Positions 9,111 through 18,663 of a stretch of 64,000 nucleotides of DNA are shown here, in pieces. The DNA is taken from assembly GCF_001458735.1 (NCBI RefSeq), contig NZ_CZQA01000001.1, positions 310,001-374,000 on the forward strand, read 5' to 3'. Both the position numbers and the translations under genes were made by a program. How positions within the stretch are numbered: the stretch's first letter is position 1; every line of letters starts with the position of its first letter. The notes below the pieces were generated by a model. It saw only the letters and a list, made by a program, of their open reading frames with translations, had not been told where the DNA came from and did no database searches. The stretch comes from Candidatus Nitrospira nitrosa. GTDB lineage: Bacteria > Nitrospirota > Nitrospiria > Nitrospirales > Nitrospiraceae.

Positions 9111-11507
9111 ATGGATGAGAGTGTCTTATCGGTACTGCCGATACTCCCCGTCAAGCGCACGGTTTTGTTTCCAGGAATCATGATGCCGCTGACGATTGGT
9201 CGTGAACGATCCGTCGCCGCTGTCAATGCCGCGATGAAGACGGAGGAAAAGACGATCGTCGTCGTGGCGCAACGAGATCCCCAGACCGAAGAGCCCGGGT
9301 TGGCTGATCTGTACTCCATCGGGACAAAAGCCACCATCAAACAAATCGGTCAAGCCTCAGAGGGAACGATCCACGCCCTCGTTCAAGGCCTGGATCGCGT
9401 CGTCCTCTTAAAAGAGGAATCATCAGCTTCTTACTCCACCGTACGCGTTCGGACTCTTGAGCGTCCGTCGGACGAGGGAGCGGAGGTGCAAGCCCTTCAC
9501 CGAGCCATTCAAGAACTTGTGTCCGAGTTGCCCAGACTGATCCAAGCTCCTGCCATTCAAGAAGTCGGGACGATATTGAGCAATGAAAATGACTCTGTCG
9601 CGCTGGCCTATCGTATCGCCTCTCTGGTGAATCTCAATGTAGTGGAGGAACAGCGTTTGCTTGAGTCTGCATCGACTCTCGACCTCCTACGCACTCTCTA
9701 TGCCGCTCTGTCGAAAGAAATCCAAATCTTGCAACTTCGGGAAAAAATCACCCGAGATGCACAGACAAAAATCGGGAAAACCCAGCGCGAGTACGTCTTA
9801 CGGGAACAATTGAAGGCCATCCAGGAGGAACTCGGTGAAGGCGAGAGTGATGAGAATGAAGTGGCTCGCCTCAAGCGCCAAATCGCGGAAGCGGATCTCC
9901 CTGACCATATCCGCAAAGAAGTCGAGCGAGAAGTCACCCGATTAGGCAAAGTACCACCAACCTCACCGGATCATCAGGTCCTTCGGACTTACCTTGAGCT
10001 GGTCCTCGAACTCCCCTGGAGAAAAGCTTCTGAGGAGCACCTCGATCTCGCTACGGTCCGTGAGGTGTTGGAGGAAGATCACTACGGCATCAAGGAAGTT
10101 AAGGAACGGATCGTCGAACATTTGGCGGTTTTGAAGCTCAACCCAAAGGCCAAGGCCCCGATTCTCTGTCTCGTCGGACCACCTGGTGTCGGCAAGACCA
10201 GCCTCGGTCAATCGATTGCCAGGGCCATGAGCCGAACCTTCGAGCGATTCAGTCTGGGCGGCGTCCATGACGAGGCTGAATTGCGAGGCCACCGCCGCAC
10301 CTATGTCGGCTCGCTCCCCGGCCGTATCATTCAGGCTATCCGTCGGGCAGGGGTCAACAACCCTGTCTTGATGCTCGATGAGGTCGACAAGATGGGACGC
10401 GATTTCCGAGGCGACCCCGCAGCTGCGCTGCTCGAGGTTCTGGACCCAGCACAAAATCATACGTTCCGCGATCACTATTTGGATCTTCCCTTCGATCTCT
10501 CGAAGGTATTTTTCATCACCACGGCGAACACGCTCGATACCATCAGCCAACCCCTATTGGATCGGATGGAAGTGATTCGCCTTCAGGGGTATAGCGAGCG
10601 TGAGAAAGCCGAAATCGCTCGTCGTTATCTCTGGCCCAGGCGACTAACGGAAGCCGGCATTCAGGAAAGCCAGACGGTACTCACAGATGACGTGCTGAAT
10701 CTTGTGATCTCGCGCTACACACGGGAAGCCGGCGTACGACAACTCGAACAGATGCTGGGACGGTTGACCAGAAAAGTCGCCTTAACCTTCGCTGATCTGC
10801 CGGACGGCCAGCATCGCCAACCCGTCGCTATACAGGCCGACATGCTTAGCGAGTGGTTGGGATCCGAGCGGTTTATGCCGGAAGAAGCAAGGAAACATTT
10901 GCCTCCCGGCGTCGCGACAGGTCTCGCCTGGACGCCGACCGGCGGCGATGTACTCTATATTGAAACCACCTTACTCCCTGGTGGCCACGAGTTGACCTTG
11001 ACTGGGCAACTAGGCGACGTGATGCAGGAGTCGGCACGTGCGGCAAGAAGTTATCTCTGGTCGCACGCTGAAAGTATGGGATTGGATATCTCACGCTTCA
11101 AGCGAAACGGAGTCCACATCCATGTCCCATCTGGGGCTATTCCAAAAGACGGTCCGTCGGCTGGCATCACCATGGCCACCGCCTTGGCTTCCGCTTATGA
11201 GAACAGAGCCGTGCGAAGCGACACGGCGATGACAGGAGAAATTAGCCTGAGTGGACTCGTCTTACCCGTGGGTGGCATCAAGGAAAAAGTACTGGCGGCC
11301 CATCGCGCCGGAATCAAGCGGATCATTCTGCCGAAGGCCAATGAGAAAGATCTGAAAGATGTTCCGCAGGAAGTACGCGACGAACTGACCTTCATCCTGG
11401 CGGAACGGATTGAGGAAGTCTTGCCGGCAGCCTTCAATCTCGATTCCCACAATGCGCCGGCTGGCAGCGAACCCGTAGGCGCTGTCAGCACCACGGAAGA
11501 CCGTTAA
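9111..11507 (+). CDS. lon: ATP-dependent Lon protease
   Basis: A full-length LonA (798 aa from ATG 9111): N-terminal substrate-binding domain (LPILPVKRTVLFPG), central coiled coil, AAA+ module with Walker A GPPGVGKTS (~residue 355) and Walker B LMLDEVDKMG, sensor residues, and C-terminal protease domain with the Ser-Lys dyad in DGPSAG (Ser683) and GGIKEK (Lys726). It degrades misfolded and regulatory proteins in the cytoplasm. An ATG at 9084 is in frame but falls next to the predicted transcription start. The stop codon TAA shares the palindrome TTAA with the convergent gene at 11504. Confidence 0.96.
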   Translation: MDESVLSVLPILPVKRTVLFPGIMMPLTIGRERSVAAVNAAMKTEEKTIVVVAQRDPQTEEPGLADLYSIGTKATIKQIGQASEGTIHALVQGLDRVVLLKEESSASYSTVRVRTLERPSDEGAEVQALHRAIQELVSELPRLIQAPAIQEVGTILSNENDSVALAYRIASLVNLNVVEEQRLLESASTLDLLRTLYAALSKEIQILQLREKITRDAQTKIGKTQREYVLREQLKAIQEELGEGESDENEVARLKRQIAEADLPDHIRKEVEREVTRLGKVPPTSPDHQVLRTYLELVLELPWRKASEEHLDLATVREVLEEDHYGIKEVKERIVEHLAVLKLNPKAKAPILCLVGPPGVGKTSLGQSIARAMSRTFERFSLGGVHDEAELRGHRRTYVGSLPGRIIQAIRRAGVNNPVLMLDEVDKMGRDFRGDPAAALLEVLDPAQNHTFRDHYLDLPFDLSKVFFITTANTLDTISQPLLDRMEVIRLQGYSEREKAEIARRYLWPRRLTEAGIQESQTVLTDDVLNLVISRYTREAGVRQLEQMLGRLTRKVALTFADLPDGQHRQPVAIQADMLSEWLGSERFMPEEARKHLPPGVATGLAWTPTGGDVLYIETTLLPGGHELTLTGQLGDVMQESARAARSYLWSHAESMGLDISRFKRNGVHIHVPSGAIPKDGPSAGITMATALASAYENRAVRSDTAMTGEISLSGLVLPVGGIKEKVLAAHRAGIKRIILPKANEKDLKDVPQEVRDELTFILAERIEEVLPAAFNLDSHNAPAGSEPVGAVSTTEDR

Positions 11508-12772
11508 GAGTGGTAGAGAGTCTGATCAATCTGTGCGGTGTTGAAGAGCAACGCGTGCCGACGCGTATACACCGCGTGACCAAAGTAATGGTCACGCGGA
11601 TTCGTTGAGCCGGTGCTGTCTTTGTAATCGACGAGCAGACAGCGGCCTTCGCTGGGAAACCGCACGGCCCGCCTCGCACATTCCAGCCACCGTTCAAATC
11701 CATCATAAGGCTCCACTATCTCCCATACCATTTTGTTCGCAGCCTTAGCTGGTTCCGTTATTGGCACAGCATCACTGCCGGCCACTGCTAACTCCTGAAC
11801 ATAATCCCCACCCCAGGCAATAGGCATCTCCATGGTAATTTGAGGCAGTTCCATCTTGGCCAACCAGCTTTTTCCGTCCGTCCGCAAATTTCGATGATTG
11901 ACGATATGCAGGAGCTTCCCGATGCCGAACGGATCCCACCCATAGCGAACTGGTGTACCAAGAGTCACGATGTCGAGCACAACACCATTCAGGGGTGTCA
12001 TTGTTGACGACAGAGATTCGATACACTGCACAGTGTCAGCGAGTCCAGACTGGTTCGTCTGTTCAGCATAACTGCTCAGGGTCTTGAACAGCTTAGGTCG
12101 CCCAGTGATGGGACTCGGGCAGAGCATATTTGAAGCCAGCGCCAGAACCAGTCCCGCTTGTCCATGCGCTTGGACAAGAATTCGATGCCCTTTTCCCAAC
12201 CGTTGCTGTTTACAGAGATTATGGAGTTCTGCGAGCAGGGACACAGCGCCGAGAGCCCGCCCCAGATGGTGGTGTTCGCATGACCAGAGCAACCTGCGGC
12301 ATGAGATGGGCTGAGACAGATTCTTGTTGATGGCGTTCTTGAATGATTGAACGTAGGCCTCCGTGAAGTTCCCCGCGTCACCGATCTGCTCATCCAGAAG
12401 GGTTTTCGTAGCATCATCGTTGACCAACGGTGGCTTGAGTCCTCTCGGCAGGAGGGGAATCCCGTTGCTTTCCTCGCGCATCGCCGCGAGTACGGCATCG
12501 ACCCCCGACACACCTCGTGAATAGCCCCGTTTCAATCCACCCGCCTCATCCAACCGCTGCATGCCAAAAAGATCGGTCCCATGGATCGAGCCATGGAGAA
12601 AAACCACGCTTGCGACACCGGCTTGAGACAGGTTCGTCCCATGCTGAGCCATCGCCTCGCCCCATCGGGGAGAATCCGAAGGAACGACGTCCGTCAGATC
12701 GGCGATATGCAAACGCTGACCAGGGTTCTTCCGTGACAGCTCATCGTGTTGGAAATTATTTTCGATCGGCAT
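11504..12772 (-). CDS. Alpha/beta-hydrolase (lipase-like) protein lacking the nucleophile serine, 422 aa
   Basis: Lipase-fold landmarks are visible: VVFLHGSIHGTDLFG (residues 56-70, oxyanion-type loop), ILVQAHGQAGLVLAL (198-212, the nucleophile elbow), DIVTLGTPVRYGWDP (268-281), and a C-terminal DHYFGHAVYT that could carry the His. In active relatives the elbow reads G-x-S-x-G; here it is H-G-Q-A-G with Gly204 at the serine position, so hydrolysis by the usual mechanism is not expected. No signal peptide, so probably cytoplasmic. The start has no good ribosome binding site. Non-catalytic binding or structural role is inferred. Confidence 0.6.
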   Translation of the reverse strand: MPIENNFQHDELSRKNPGQRLHIADLTDVVPSDSPRWGEAMAQHGTNLSQAGVASVVFLHGSIHGTDLFGMQRLDEAGGLKRGYSRGVSGVDAVLAAMREESNGIPLLPRGLKPPLVNDDATKTLLDEQIGDAGNFTEAYVQSFKNAINKNLSQPISCRRLLWSCEHHHLGRALGAVSLLAELHNLCKQQRLGKGHRILVQAHGQAGLVLALASNMLCPSPITGRPKLFKTLSSYAEQTNQSGLADTVQCIESLSSTMTPLNGVVLDIVTLGTPVRYGWDPFGIGKLLHIVNHRNLRTDGKSWLAKMELPQITMEMPIAWGGDYVQELAVAGSDAVPITEPAKAANKMVWEIVEPYDGFERWLECARRAVRFPSEGRCLLVDYKDSTGSTNPRDHYFGHAVYTRRHALLFNTAQIDQTLYHS

Positions 12773-12833
12773 GACAGATTACATATCCGATCTGGATTCA
12801 GGACTGCAACTCAACCTGCCGGATAGCGATACG

Positions 12834-13286
12834 TTACTGATGGGTATCAGAGGGGCTTGGGGTTGGATCAGGAAGCTTCGGCAGTACTTGACGTTTCGAC
12901 ATCACAGCAGTGGCCGTACAAATCTTATTCTCCTCATCAATTCGTCGGTCGACAATCTTCACATCCTGTAAATACTCTTGAACGATTTCTTCGCGGGTCA
13001 GTTCGATGTCCTGCTCGGTCTCACGCCCAGACCGTTCACGAACACGGTCGATAAGATGCTCTTTGACCAACACACGAATCTGCTTGGCCAGATCCGTCCG
13101 AGCCGACAGCTCCGACACGCGCAGACAGATCGCTCTCCCTTTGGCCAGATCGCCCTGTCCTTTACCGATCCAGTACTGATCCGCAGAGTAGCCAACTTCA
13201 GAGGCGGGCGCCGTATCAGAAACAAGTCCCCAACCTAGCCAGAGACTCACCGTGACTACAATAATTCCCAAGCTTTTCTTCAACAT
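12834..13286 (-). CDS. Small exported protein, LPP20-like, 150 aa
   Basis: The ATG at 13286 lies 8 bases after the stop of the upstream gene and gives a clean signal peptide (MLKKSLGIIVVTVSLWLGWG, cut near APASE). The mature part (YWIGKGQGDLAKGRAICLRVSE..., ARTDLAKQIRV) resembles the LPP20/FlgP-type periplasmic fold: an 'A-x-x-x-A-R-x-x-L' helix followed by beta strands. It ends in a Pro/Ser-rich tail. Likely co-transcribed and partnered with the larger upstream protein of related type. Function unknown. Confidence 0.65.
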   Translation of the reverse strand: MLKKSLGIIVVTVSLWLGWGLVSDTAPASEVGYSADQYWIGKGQGDLAKGRAICLRVSELSARTDLAKQIRVLVKEHLIDRVRERSGRETEQDIELTREEIVQEYLQDVKIVDRRIDEENKICTATAVMSKRQVLPKLPDPTPSPSDTHQ

Positions 13287-13293
13287 TTTAACC

Positions 13294-14325
13294 CTAGCGA
13301 CCTCCACCCGGCAGTCCGAAAGACGGAGCTCCCCGATGAGGCGAGCCTGGTTGTTGTAACCCAGACTGTCCCTGAGGCATTCGCCTCGCTCCGCCAAACC
13401 CCTGTCCCGATTGACCCATTGGTTGACGATCCCCCTGAGGCACCCCACGAGGTGTCCGATGAATAGACTCATTGAGCGGGCGAGCCCCTACAGATCCGCC
13501 TGGAGGTGGGACAAGCTCATGGCTCGGCATCCGACCTGGGTAACTCCCTGGTCGCGGGGGAGCCGGTGCTGTATGGGGTTGCCGGTAGGCGATGATCTGT
13601 TGGGCAATAGCGATATGTGGATTGGCCGGGAAGAGGCCGCTCGCACTGTTCAAGAAACCTTGCGGGATTCCCATCGGCGAGACGAGCACCCAATTGGTCC
13701 AAGCCTGCGACACCATCGCATTCGATTGCACACGGTTCAGAATTTCTTTCCGCCTGAGCGCGGCCTGCTGCACTTGATCCGGTGTGGACGCAGTCCCCAG
13801 CGCCTGATTGGCTGCCTGGAGTTCCTCTTGCAGCTGTTCATTTTCTTGCTTCAGCTCGGCCAACTGCACGCGGGCATCTTCGTTTTCTCGGAGCGCCGTA
13901 ATCGCGCGTGCGACTTCCTCCGTATCCATCTGCGTCAGAAGGTCTGCCTTGATGACCACAACATCGCCGTCGAGAGTCGTGGAGATCTGTTGATTGAGCA
14001 CCAGCACCAAACCGGCGGTATACGTGCGAATCTCGTCTTTGGTCACGTCCATGCCATTCACGATTGTCACACTTTCCAGATACGTGGCAACCTGTTCCAA
14101 GGCATTCCGCTTCGCCGCCTCCGTCGCGAGCCGGATCGCATCCTCACGAGTATCGCGGTTGCCCATGCGATGCTCGCCTTGGGCATTCACGACTCGAGGT
14201 TCTGCAAATGCAGGAGGTAGGAGAAAGAAATCGGCAGCGATGATGTGCAGGAACGAAACCAGAAGACACGTCTTGTACAGAGCCACATAGCGGGGCAATG
14301 ACGGTTGCTGGAATCGACCGGACAT
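13294..14325 (-). CDS. Exported protein with FlgT/LPP20-like domain, coiled coil and Pro/Gly-rich tail, 343 aa
   Basis: The N-terminal signal sequence ends near PPAFAEP. Residues ~45-145 (GEHRMGNRDTREDAIRLATE...KRNALEQVATYLES) look like the FlgT N-terminal/LPP20 type domain, in which an Ala-rich helix precedes a beta-sheet. Residues ~150-180 form a short coiled coil (LAELKQENEQLQEELQ), followed by a helix and a ~100-residue disordered Pro/Gly/Gln/Arg tail. Divergent from the phosphatase-fold gene at 14471. Periplasmic; function unknown. No flagellar genes are nearby. Confidence 0.68.
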   Translation of the reverse strand: MSGRFQQPSLPRYVALYKTCLLVSFLHIIAADFFLLPPAFAEPRVVNAQGEHRMGNRDTREDAIRLATEAAKRNALEQVATYLESVTIVNGMDVTKDEIRTYTAGLVLVLNQQISTTLDGDVVVIKADLLTQMDTEEVARAITALRENEDARVQLAELKQENEQLQEELQAANQALGTASTPDQVQQAALRRKEILNRVQSNAMVSQAWTNWVLVSPMGIPQGFLNSASGLFPANPHIAIAQQIIAYRQPHTAPAPPRPGSYPGRMPSHELVPPPGGSVGARPLNESIHRTPRGVPQGDRQPMGQSGQGFGGARRMPQGQSGLQQPGSPHRGAPSFGLPGGGR

Positions 14326-14470
14326 CGCATACCCTCTCGCCTGTACGCGGCAGATGGAACGACTGGTGGAATCAGCTTAACACCGAGACAACGGTTCTGC
14401 CAGCATTCGGCGGGTGCCGTCTCCACCTTGCCTTCCGGAAAATTTGCATGTTAGGGTACTCCTTTCGCCT

Positions 14471-15517
14471 ATGAAACAAGCGGATCATCGTCACGTCATG
14501 ACACATCGTTCTTCGCGCATATGCACAAGGTTGGGAGCTCTTCTCGCCTGCTGGCTTGCTATCGGAGCCTCCACACCCGTTTATGCGACGCCTCCCGTCG
14601 GCGAAGCAGCCGCTCCGCTCAACTCCGTAACAGAGCATGTCATCCTGTTCGTCCTTGAAGGATTCAGCCAGGACTCGCTCAAGAGCGGCGCCATGCCGGT
14701 TCTCAGCAAGCTCGTCAAAGAAGGGTCTGTGACATGGTCGGCCAACGCGGTTCAGCCGGCCTTACGGCTTCCCATGATGGCGTCGCTCGTCACCGGCCTA
14801 CCGGTTGAGAAACATGGGATTACCTGGAATTCGTTTGAGTTCAGCCGGGGCTATCCACGCGCCCCTAGCCTCTTCGACTATTTGGATGTCGCCGGAGGCC
14901 GAGACAGTGCCGTCTTTTTTATGGACGAGGCACTCTATCAACTCGCGAAACCGGCACCCTACACCGACTATCAACTCTGTGGGGCATTGCGGCCGGAGTG
15001 CGGCGCACAGAAGCTCGTCGCTTACATTCAACAGTATTTCCAGAAGGCCTCAAGCGGTCATGGGTACGGCCATGCAGTCCATGCCCTCCCACATCTGTTA
15101 GTAGTACATCTTCCAGAAGCGGGGCGGGCCGGGGTGCTTCACGGTTGGAACTCAAAAGAGTACCAGGAGGCGCTCAAGACGGTTGATACCGCGATGAAAT
15201 CCGTCTTGGACCTCTTCAATCACTACAATCTCTTAGACCGAACAGCCGTCCTCGTGACAACGCTCAGCACCAAGGGGAATGACGCCGGTGGGGAAACGAC
15301 ACAAGCTGAGGCGCCGGCTGTTCCTTGGATCGTTTCCGGAGCAGGTATCGCGCGTGGCCAGGTCATCCGTCAACCAGTGTCCATCATCGATACCGGAGCG
15401 ACGGTCATGCGAATGCTCAAGATGGAGACCCATACGGAATGGGACAGCAAGGTGATCGAAGAGATTTTCCAGAACGACACAGCCGCCCGTGCTGTACCCC
15501 GTGCTAAGAAACGCTAA
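14471..15517 (+). CDS. Exported alkaline-phosphatase-superfamily protein with degenerate active site
   Basis: Fold signature of type I phosphodiesterase/nucleotide pyrophosphatases: VILFVLEGFSQDSL..., MPVLSKLVKEGSVTWSANAV, SLVTGLPVEKHGITWNS. The metal and nucleophile positions have changed: first-metal Asp is Glu (LEGFSQD), the nucleophile Thr region reads QPALRLPMM, the D-x-x-G-H segment reads EAGRAG, and the S-D-H-G segment reads TTLSTKG. Catalysis is therefore unlikely. A signal peptide follows Met29 (14498); 14471 is an alternative start, and neither has a strong ribosome binding site. It heads the operon that continues into the HEAT-repeat genes. Confidence 0.7.
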   Translation: MKQADHRHVMTHRSSRICTRLGALLACWLAIGASTPVYATPPVGEAAAPLNSVTEHVILFVLEGFSQDSLKSGAMPVLSKLVKEGSVTWSANAVQPALRLPMMASLVTGLPVEKHGITWNSFEFSRGYPRAPSLFDYLDVAGGRDSAVFFMDEALYQLAKPAPYTDYQLCGALRPECGAQKLVAYIQQYFQKASSGHGYGHAVHALPHLLVVHLPEAGRAGVLHGWNSKEYQEALKTVDTAMKSVLDLFNHYNLLDRTAVLVTTLSTKGNDAGGETTQAEAPAVPWIVSGAGIARGQVIRQPVSIIDTGATVMRMLKMETHTEWDSKVIEEIFQNDTAARAVPRAKKR

Positions 15518-15522
15518 CCACC

Positions 15523-15990
15523 ATGCGCTCCAAGACCGAAATACCATACCGGCTCTTCCTCCCCTGCATCGCCGCCATTGGCCTGCTGACTGTCGTGCTT
15601 TTTCAAGAGAGCCTCGCCGGAGACCGTCCGGCTGCCCATCTTCATGAACACCAGATCACCATTGATGCGACCAAGTTAGTCCCCATGTCATGGTGGCAGA
15701 TACCCGGCGTGACGCCCTCGATCTGGAATTCCGATCCGGAGTCCCTTGATGCCCCTAAGACATCTGAGCGTCGTGACCTCTCGCTCCGACCCGGCAAGTA
15801 CAAATTCATCAGTTTCACCTTCGATTTTCCATTTACCGTCGGCCTGAACGGCACCATCGATTTTTCACCGGCCTTGGACCAATGCGTGCAAGGTCGTGGA
15901 ACCCAAACCTTGGTTGTGCTGTGCAAACGCACCTACCCCCATGGTGGACAGCCTGACCCTTACTACAACCAGAAACCAAACAATGGCTAA
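15523..15990 (+). CDS. Exported hypothetical protein, 155 aa
   Basis: It starts 5 bases after the preceding stop. An N-terminal hydrophobic segment (FLPCIAAIGLLTVVLF) acts as signal or anchor, and the remainder is beta-rich with two Cys (QCVQGRG, VLCKRTYP) ~18 residues apart that could form a disulfide. No family recognised. The last 8 bases overlap the start of the first HEAT-repeat gene (ATGGCTAA), which implies translational coupling and a joint job with the HEAT proteins. Confidence 0.7.
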   Translation: MRSKTEIPYRLFLPCIAAIGLLTVVLFQESLAGDRPAAHLHEHQITIDATKLVPMSWWQIPGVTPSIWNSDPESLDAPKTSERRDLSLRPGKYKFISFTFDFPFTVGLNGTIDFSPALDQCVQGRGTQTLVVLCKRTYPHGGQPDPYYNQKPNNG

Positions 15991-17338
15991 CGCACTCGAC
16001 AACCTATTAGACGCACTTGAGGACGTGGACGACGCTACTCGTGAGGAGGCGGCGAAAGCCCTCGCCGATCTGGGTGATCCGTCAACCCTCGAGGCGTTAC
16101 TCGTTGCCTGCAGCGACGACTATTGGTCGGTTCGGGCCTATGCGGGCTGTGGCGTCTCAAAAATCGGCGGCCCCAAGGCAATTGAAGCCCTGATCGGTTT
16201 GTTCAATGACCCGATCATGGAGGTTCGAGACCAGGCAGTCGAGGCCATGGCCAAGGTAGGCTCACCTGCCGTCGACCGCGTAATAACAGCGTTGAAGGAC
16301 GAGCGTTGGCGCGTCCGAGAACATGCCGCCAAAGTTGCCGGCAAGATAAAAGATCCTCGTGCCGTCGAAGCGCTGATGGTTTCTTGTCGTGACCGAGACG
16401 GAGCCGTCAAGAGTGCCGTGGCAGAGGCCCTTGGCCGAATCGCCGATCCGACGGCCGTTCCAGTATTGATCAAACTGTTCCGGGACTCTTCAAAAATCGT
16501 CAGAGAAACCGCAGGAACCGCGCTGATGTACATCGGACAACCATCGGTCGATCCGCTGATTGAGAGCCTCAGCGACAAGGATTTCGTGGTCCGCTGTCAC
16601 GCAGCCCGGGCGTTGGGTGGGATGACGACGGACTATCAAATCGGCCGAACCTGGGTCCGTGATGCCAAGGTGGTAGAAGCCCTCATCACCGCATTGAAAG
16701 ACCAGGATCGGGCCGTTCGTGAAGATGCGACGATCGCGCTCGGCATGATCAGCGACCCACGAGCAATCGATGCGCTGATCGAGGCCATGAAAGACGGTGC
16801 CGTGAAGCGCCATGCTATCGCCTCACTCGGCATGATCGGCGACCCGCGTGCACTCCCCGCCGTACTGGACGCTTTGAAGGGTAAAGGGATCAAGCAGGAG
16901 GGTTCGCCGACACCGGGATGTATCGTCAGCGAGGATGCGTTCATCAAAGAAGCGGCGGCGACCGCGCTGGGCCAGTTTCGCGATCCACGCGTGATTCCTG
17001 ATCTGATCATGCTGTTGAAAGACGGAGTCTTACGTGAAAAAGCCGCGGCAGCCCTGACCGTCATCGGCGATGCGGCGATCGAACCCCTTATTGCCTTTCT
17101 CTACGACCCCAAAGCCTCGGAAGTTGAAGCGGAAAAGGAACGGGTGCTCTCGTACGCCTCGGTTCGCCTGACGGCCAAAGATGCTCTCAAGCAGATTACG
17201 CTCGAAACGTTGGAAACGCTTGGATGGACCCCTTCCGATGAGGAGGTCGAGATCAGTTCCAGCCAAGCCGACAACCTGCGAATCGATCGGCCGTTGGGAC
17301 AGACCGGACGGTTTGGGCCATCCGGTGACATTGTCTGA
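15983..17338 (+). CDS. HEAT-repeat protein 1 (451 aa)
   Basis: The start at 15983 (MANALDNLL) overlaps the upstream stop. The whole protein is a run of ~30-residue HEAT/PBS-lyase-like repeats, recognisable by D-x-x-VRE-x-A/A-x-ALG-x-IxDP-x-AVxxLI. About eleven or more repeats form an alpha-solenoid. There is no signal peptide or membrane helix. The repeats resemble those of phycobilin lyases CpcE/F, but no bilin system is nearby, so a protein-protein scaffold is more likely. First of five consecutive HEAT-type genes. Confidence 0.88.
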   Translation: MANALDNLLDALEDVDDATREEAAKALADLGDPSTLEALLVACSDDYWSVRAYAGCGVSKIGGPKAIEALIGLFNDPIMEVRDQAVEAMAKVGSPAVDRVITALKDERWRVREHAAKVAGKIKDPRAVEALMVSCRDRDGAVKSAVAEALGRIADPTAVPVLIKLFRDSSKIVRETAGTALMYIGQPSVDPLIESLSDKDFVVRCHAARALGGMTTDYQIGRTWVRDAKVVEALITALKDQDRAVREDATIALGMISDPRAIDALIEAMKDGAVKRHAIASLGMIGDPRALPAVLDALKGKGIKQEGSPTPGCIVSEDAFIKEAAATALGQFRDPRVIPDLIMLLKDGVLREKAAAALTVIGDAAIEPLIAFLYDPKASEVEAEKERVLSYASVRLTAKDALKQITLETLETLGWTPSDEEVEISSSQADNLRIDRPLGQTGRFGPSGDIV

Positions 17339-17560
17339 TTCAATCCGGCGGATGCCGCATTCCTTCGCAACACAGTCACTGAGCAGGTTGCTGTACCATC
17401 GCACGTAGCATGTCACTATCCCACAGGATGTTCAAACGACCGGCCAGCAAGACCGCGACCAGTGACGAGGCGCCGCATACTTAAGTCCGTATGTTGAGGC
17501 TTCCGAGCGACGCGACAAAGGAATCTGGCGGACGGCTTCAACATCCTGGTAGAGAGCAAC

Positions 17561-18658
17561 ATGGTCGATAGGGTTGCAGAACAGATCGCAGCACTCAAGG
17601 ATGAGGATTGGGCGATCCGTGAGGAGGCGGCACGTCTGCTCGGTCAGCTCAAAGATCCGCGCGCGGTGGCTCCCCTCGTGCCCCTTCTTGGGGACGAGGA
17701 CCGTTCCGTGCGTGAAGCGGCAGTAGAAGCGTTGCGTGCTATCGGAACTCCGGCAGTAGAAGCGCTCGGATCCTGTCTGGCTGAAAGCAGTTTGGCAGTT
17801 CAAGAGGCAGCCTCGTCTATCCTGGCGACCATCGCGGATGAACGAGTGCTCACTCAACTCATGTTGGCACTGAAGAGCAGCGACTGGATCGTCAGGATGC
17901 ACGCGGCTCAAGCCTTGGGCCGTGTGAAAAGCGCAGATACCGTCGACGCCCTGATTCCGCTGCTGCAGGATAAGGTCAAGGCGGTTCGCGAGGAAGCAGC
18001 CACAGCTCTGGCAGCCATCGGTGACACCGCCATCCCATGTTTAGTGCAGGCGTTGAAGCATGAAGACTGGCTGGTTCGCCTGCATGCAGTGGAATCGCTC
18101 GGAAAGACGCGATCCCCTCGTGCAGTGGAACCGCTGCTTTCGGCCTTGTTCAACGATGCTGATTCCGCCGTTCGCGAAGATGCCGTGCGGGCGTTGGGCG
18201 AAATCGGTGATGCTGAAGCCGTCGATCATTTATGCGTAGCTATGCGTGAACCGGGGTTACGGACCGTAGCGGTCGAGGCACTCGGACGTATCGGCAATCC
18301 CACCGCCGTGCCCGTCCTAATCGATGTCGTCACAGGCGGCGCCCCTCCGGAAGCGACCAGGACAGCAGTCGGCTGTGGGGATCAGTGGAATGAGGAGCTC
18401 ATCACGCAAGGGGCCGCCGTACGAGCATTGGGGCTGATCGGTGACGACCGGGCGATTCCTTCGCTCGTCGCGGCGCTGAGTCCGACCCATACCCGCGCAG
18501 AGGCAGCCGCCTCATTGGCCAAATTCGGATCGAAGGTCGTTCCCGTTCTCATTCCACTGCTAACTGATTCGCTGGACGACAACCTCCGGTTCCATGTTCG
18601 CGAGACCTTGACCCTCGTGGGATGGAGACCACGGCAGATCTCCATCAGCCGCCTCTGA
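17561..18658 (+). CDS. HEAT-repeat protein 2 (365 aa)
   Basis: ATG 17561 with GGTAGAGAG upstream. It is built of about ten HEAT repeats from the first residues (QIAALKDEDWAIREEAARLL) to a capping C-terminus ending VGWRPRQISISRL. The WTP/WRP-type end after the last repeat is shared with HEAT proteins 1 and 4, indicating common ancestry by duplication. The 222-base gap before it is the only sizeable break in the array and might hold a promoter, but I see no clear one. Cytoplasmic scaffold by inference. Confidence 0.88.
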   Translation: MVDRVAEQIAALKDEDWAIREEAARLLGQLKDPRAVAPLVPLLGDEDRSVREAAVEALRAIGTPAVEALGSCLAESSLAVQEAASSILATIADERVLTQLMLALKSSDWIVRMHAAQALGRVKSADTVDALIPLLQDKVKAVREEAATALAAIGDTAIPCLVQALKHEDWLVRLHAVESLGKTRSPRAVEPLLSALFNDADSAVREDAVRALGEIGDAEAVDHLCVAMREPGLRTVAVEALGRIGNPTAVPVLIDVVTGGAPPEATRTAVGCGDQWNEELITQGAAVRALGLIGDDRAIPSLVAALSPTHTRAEAAASLAKFGSKVVPVLIPLLTDSLDDNLRFHVRETLTLVGWRPRQISISRL

Positions 18659-18663
18659 ACACC

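Noticed and set aside
16138-17064. Ser/Ala/Arg-rich minus-strand frames in the HEAT region
   Set aside because: Periodic shadows of the HEAT repeats on the opposite strand.
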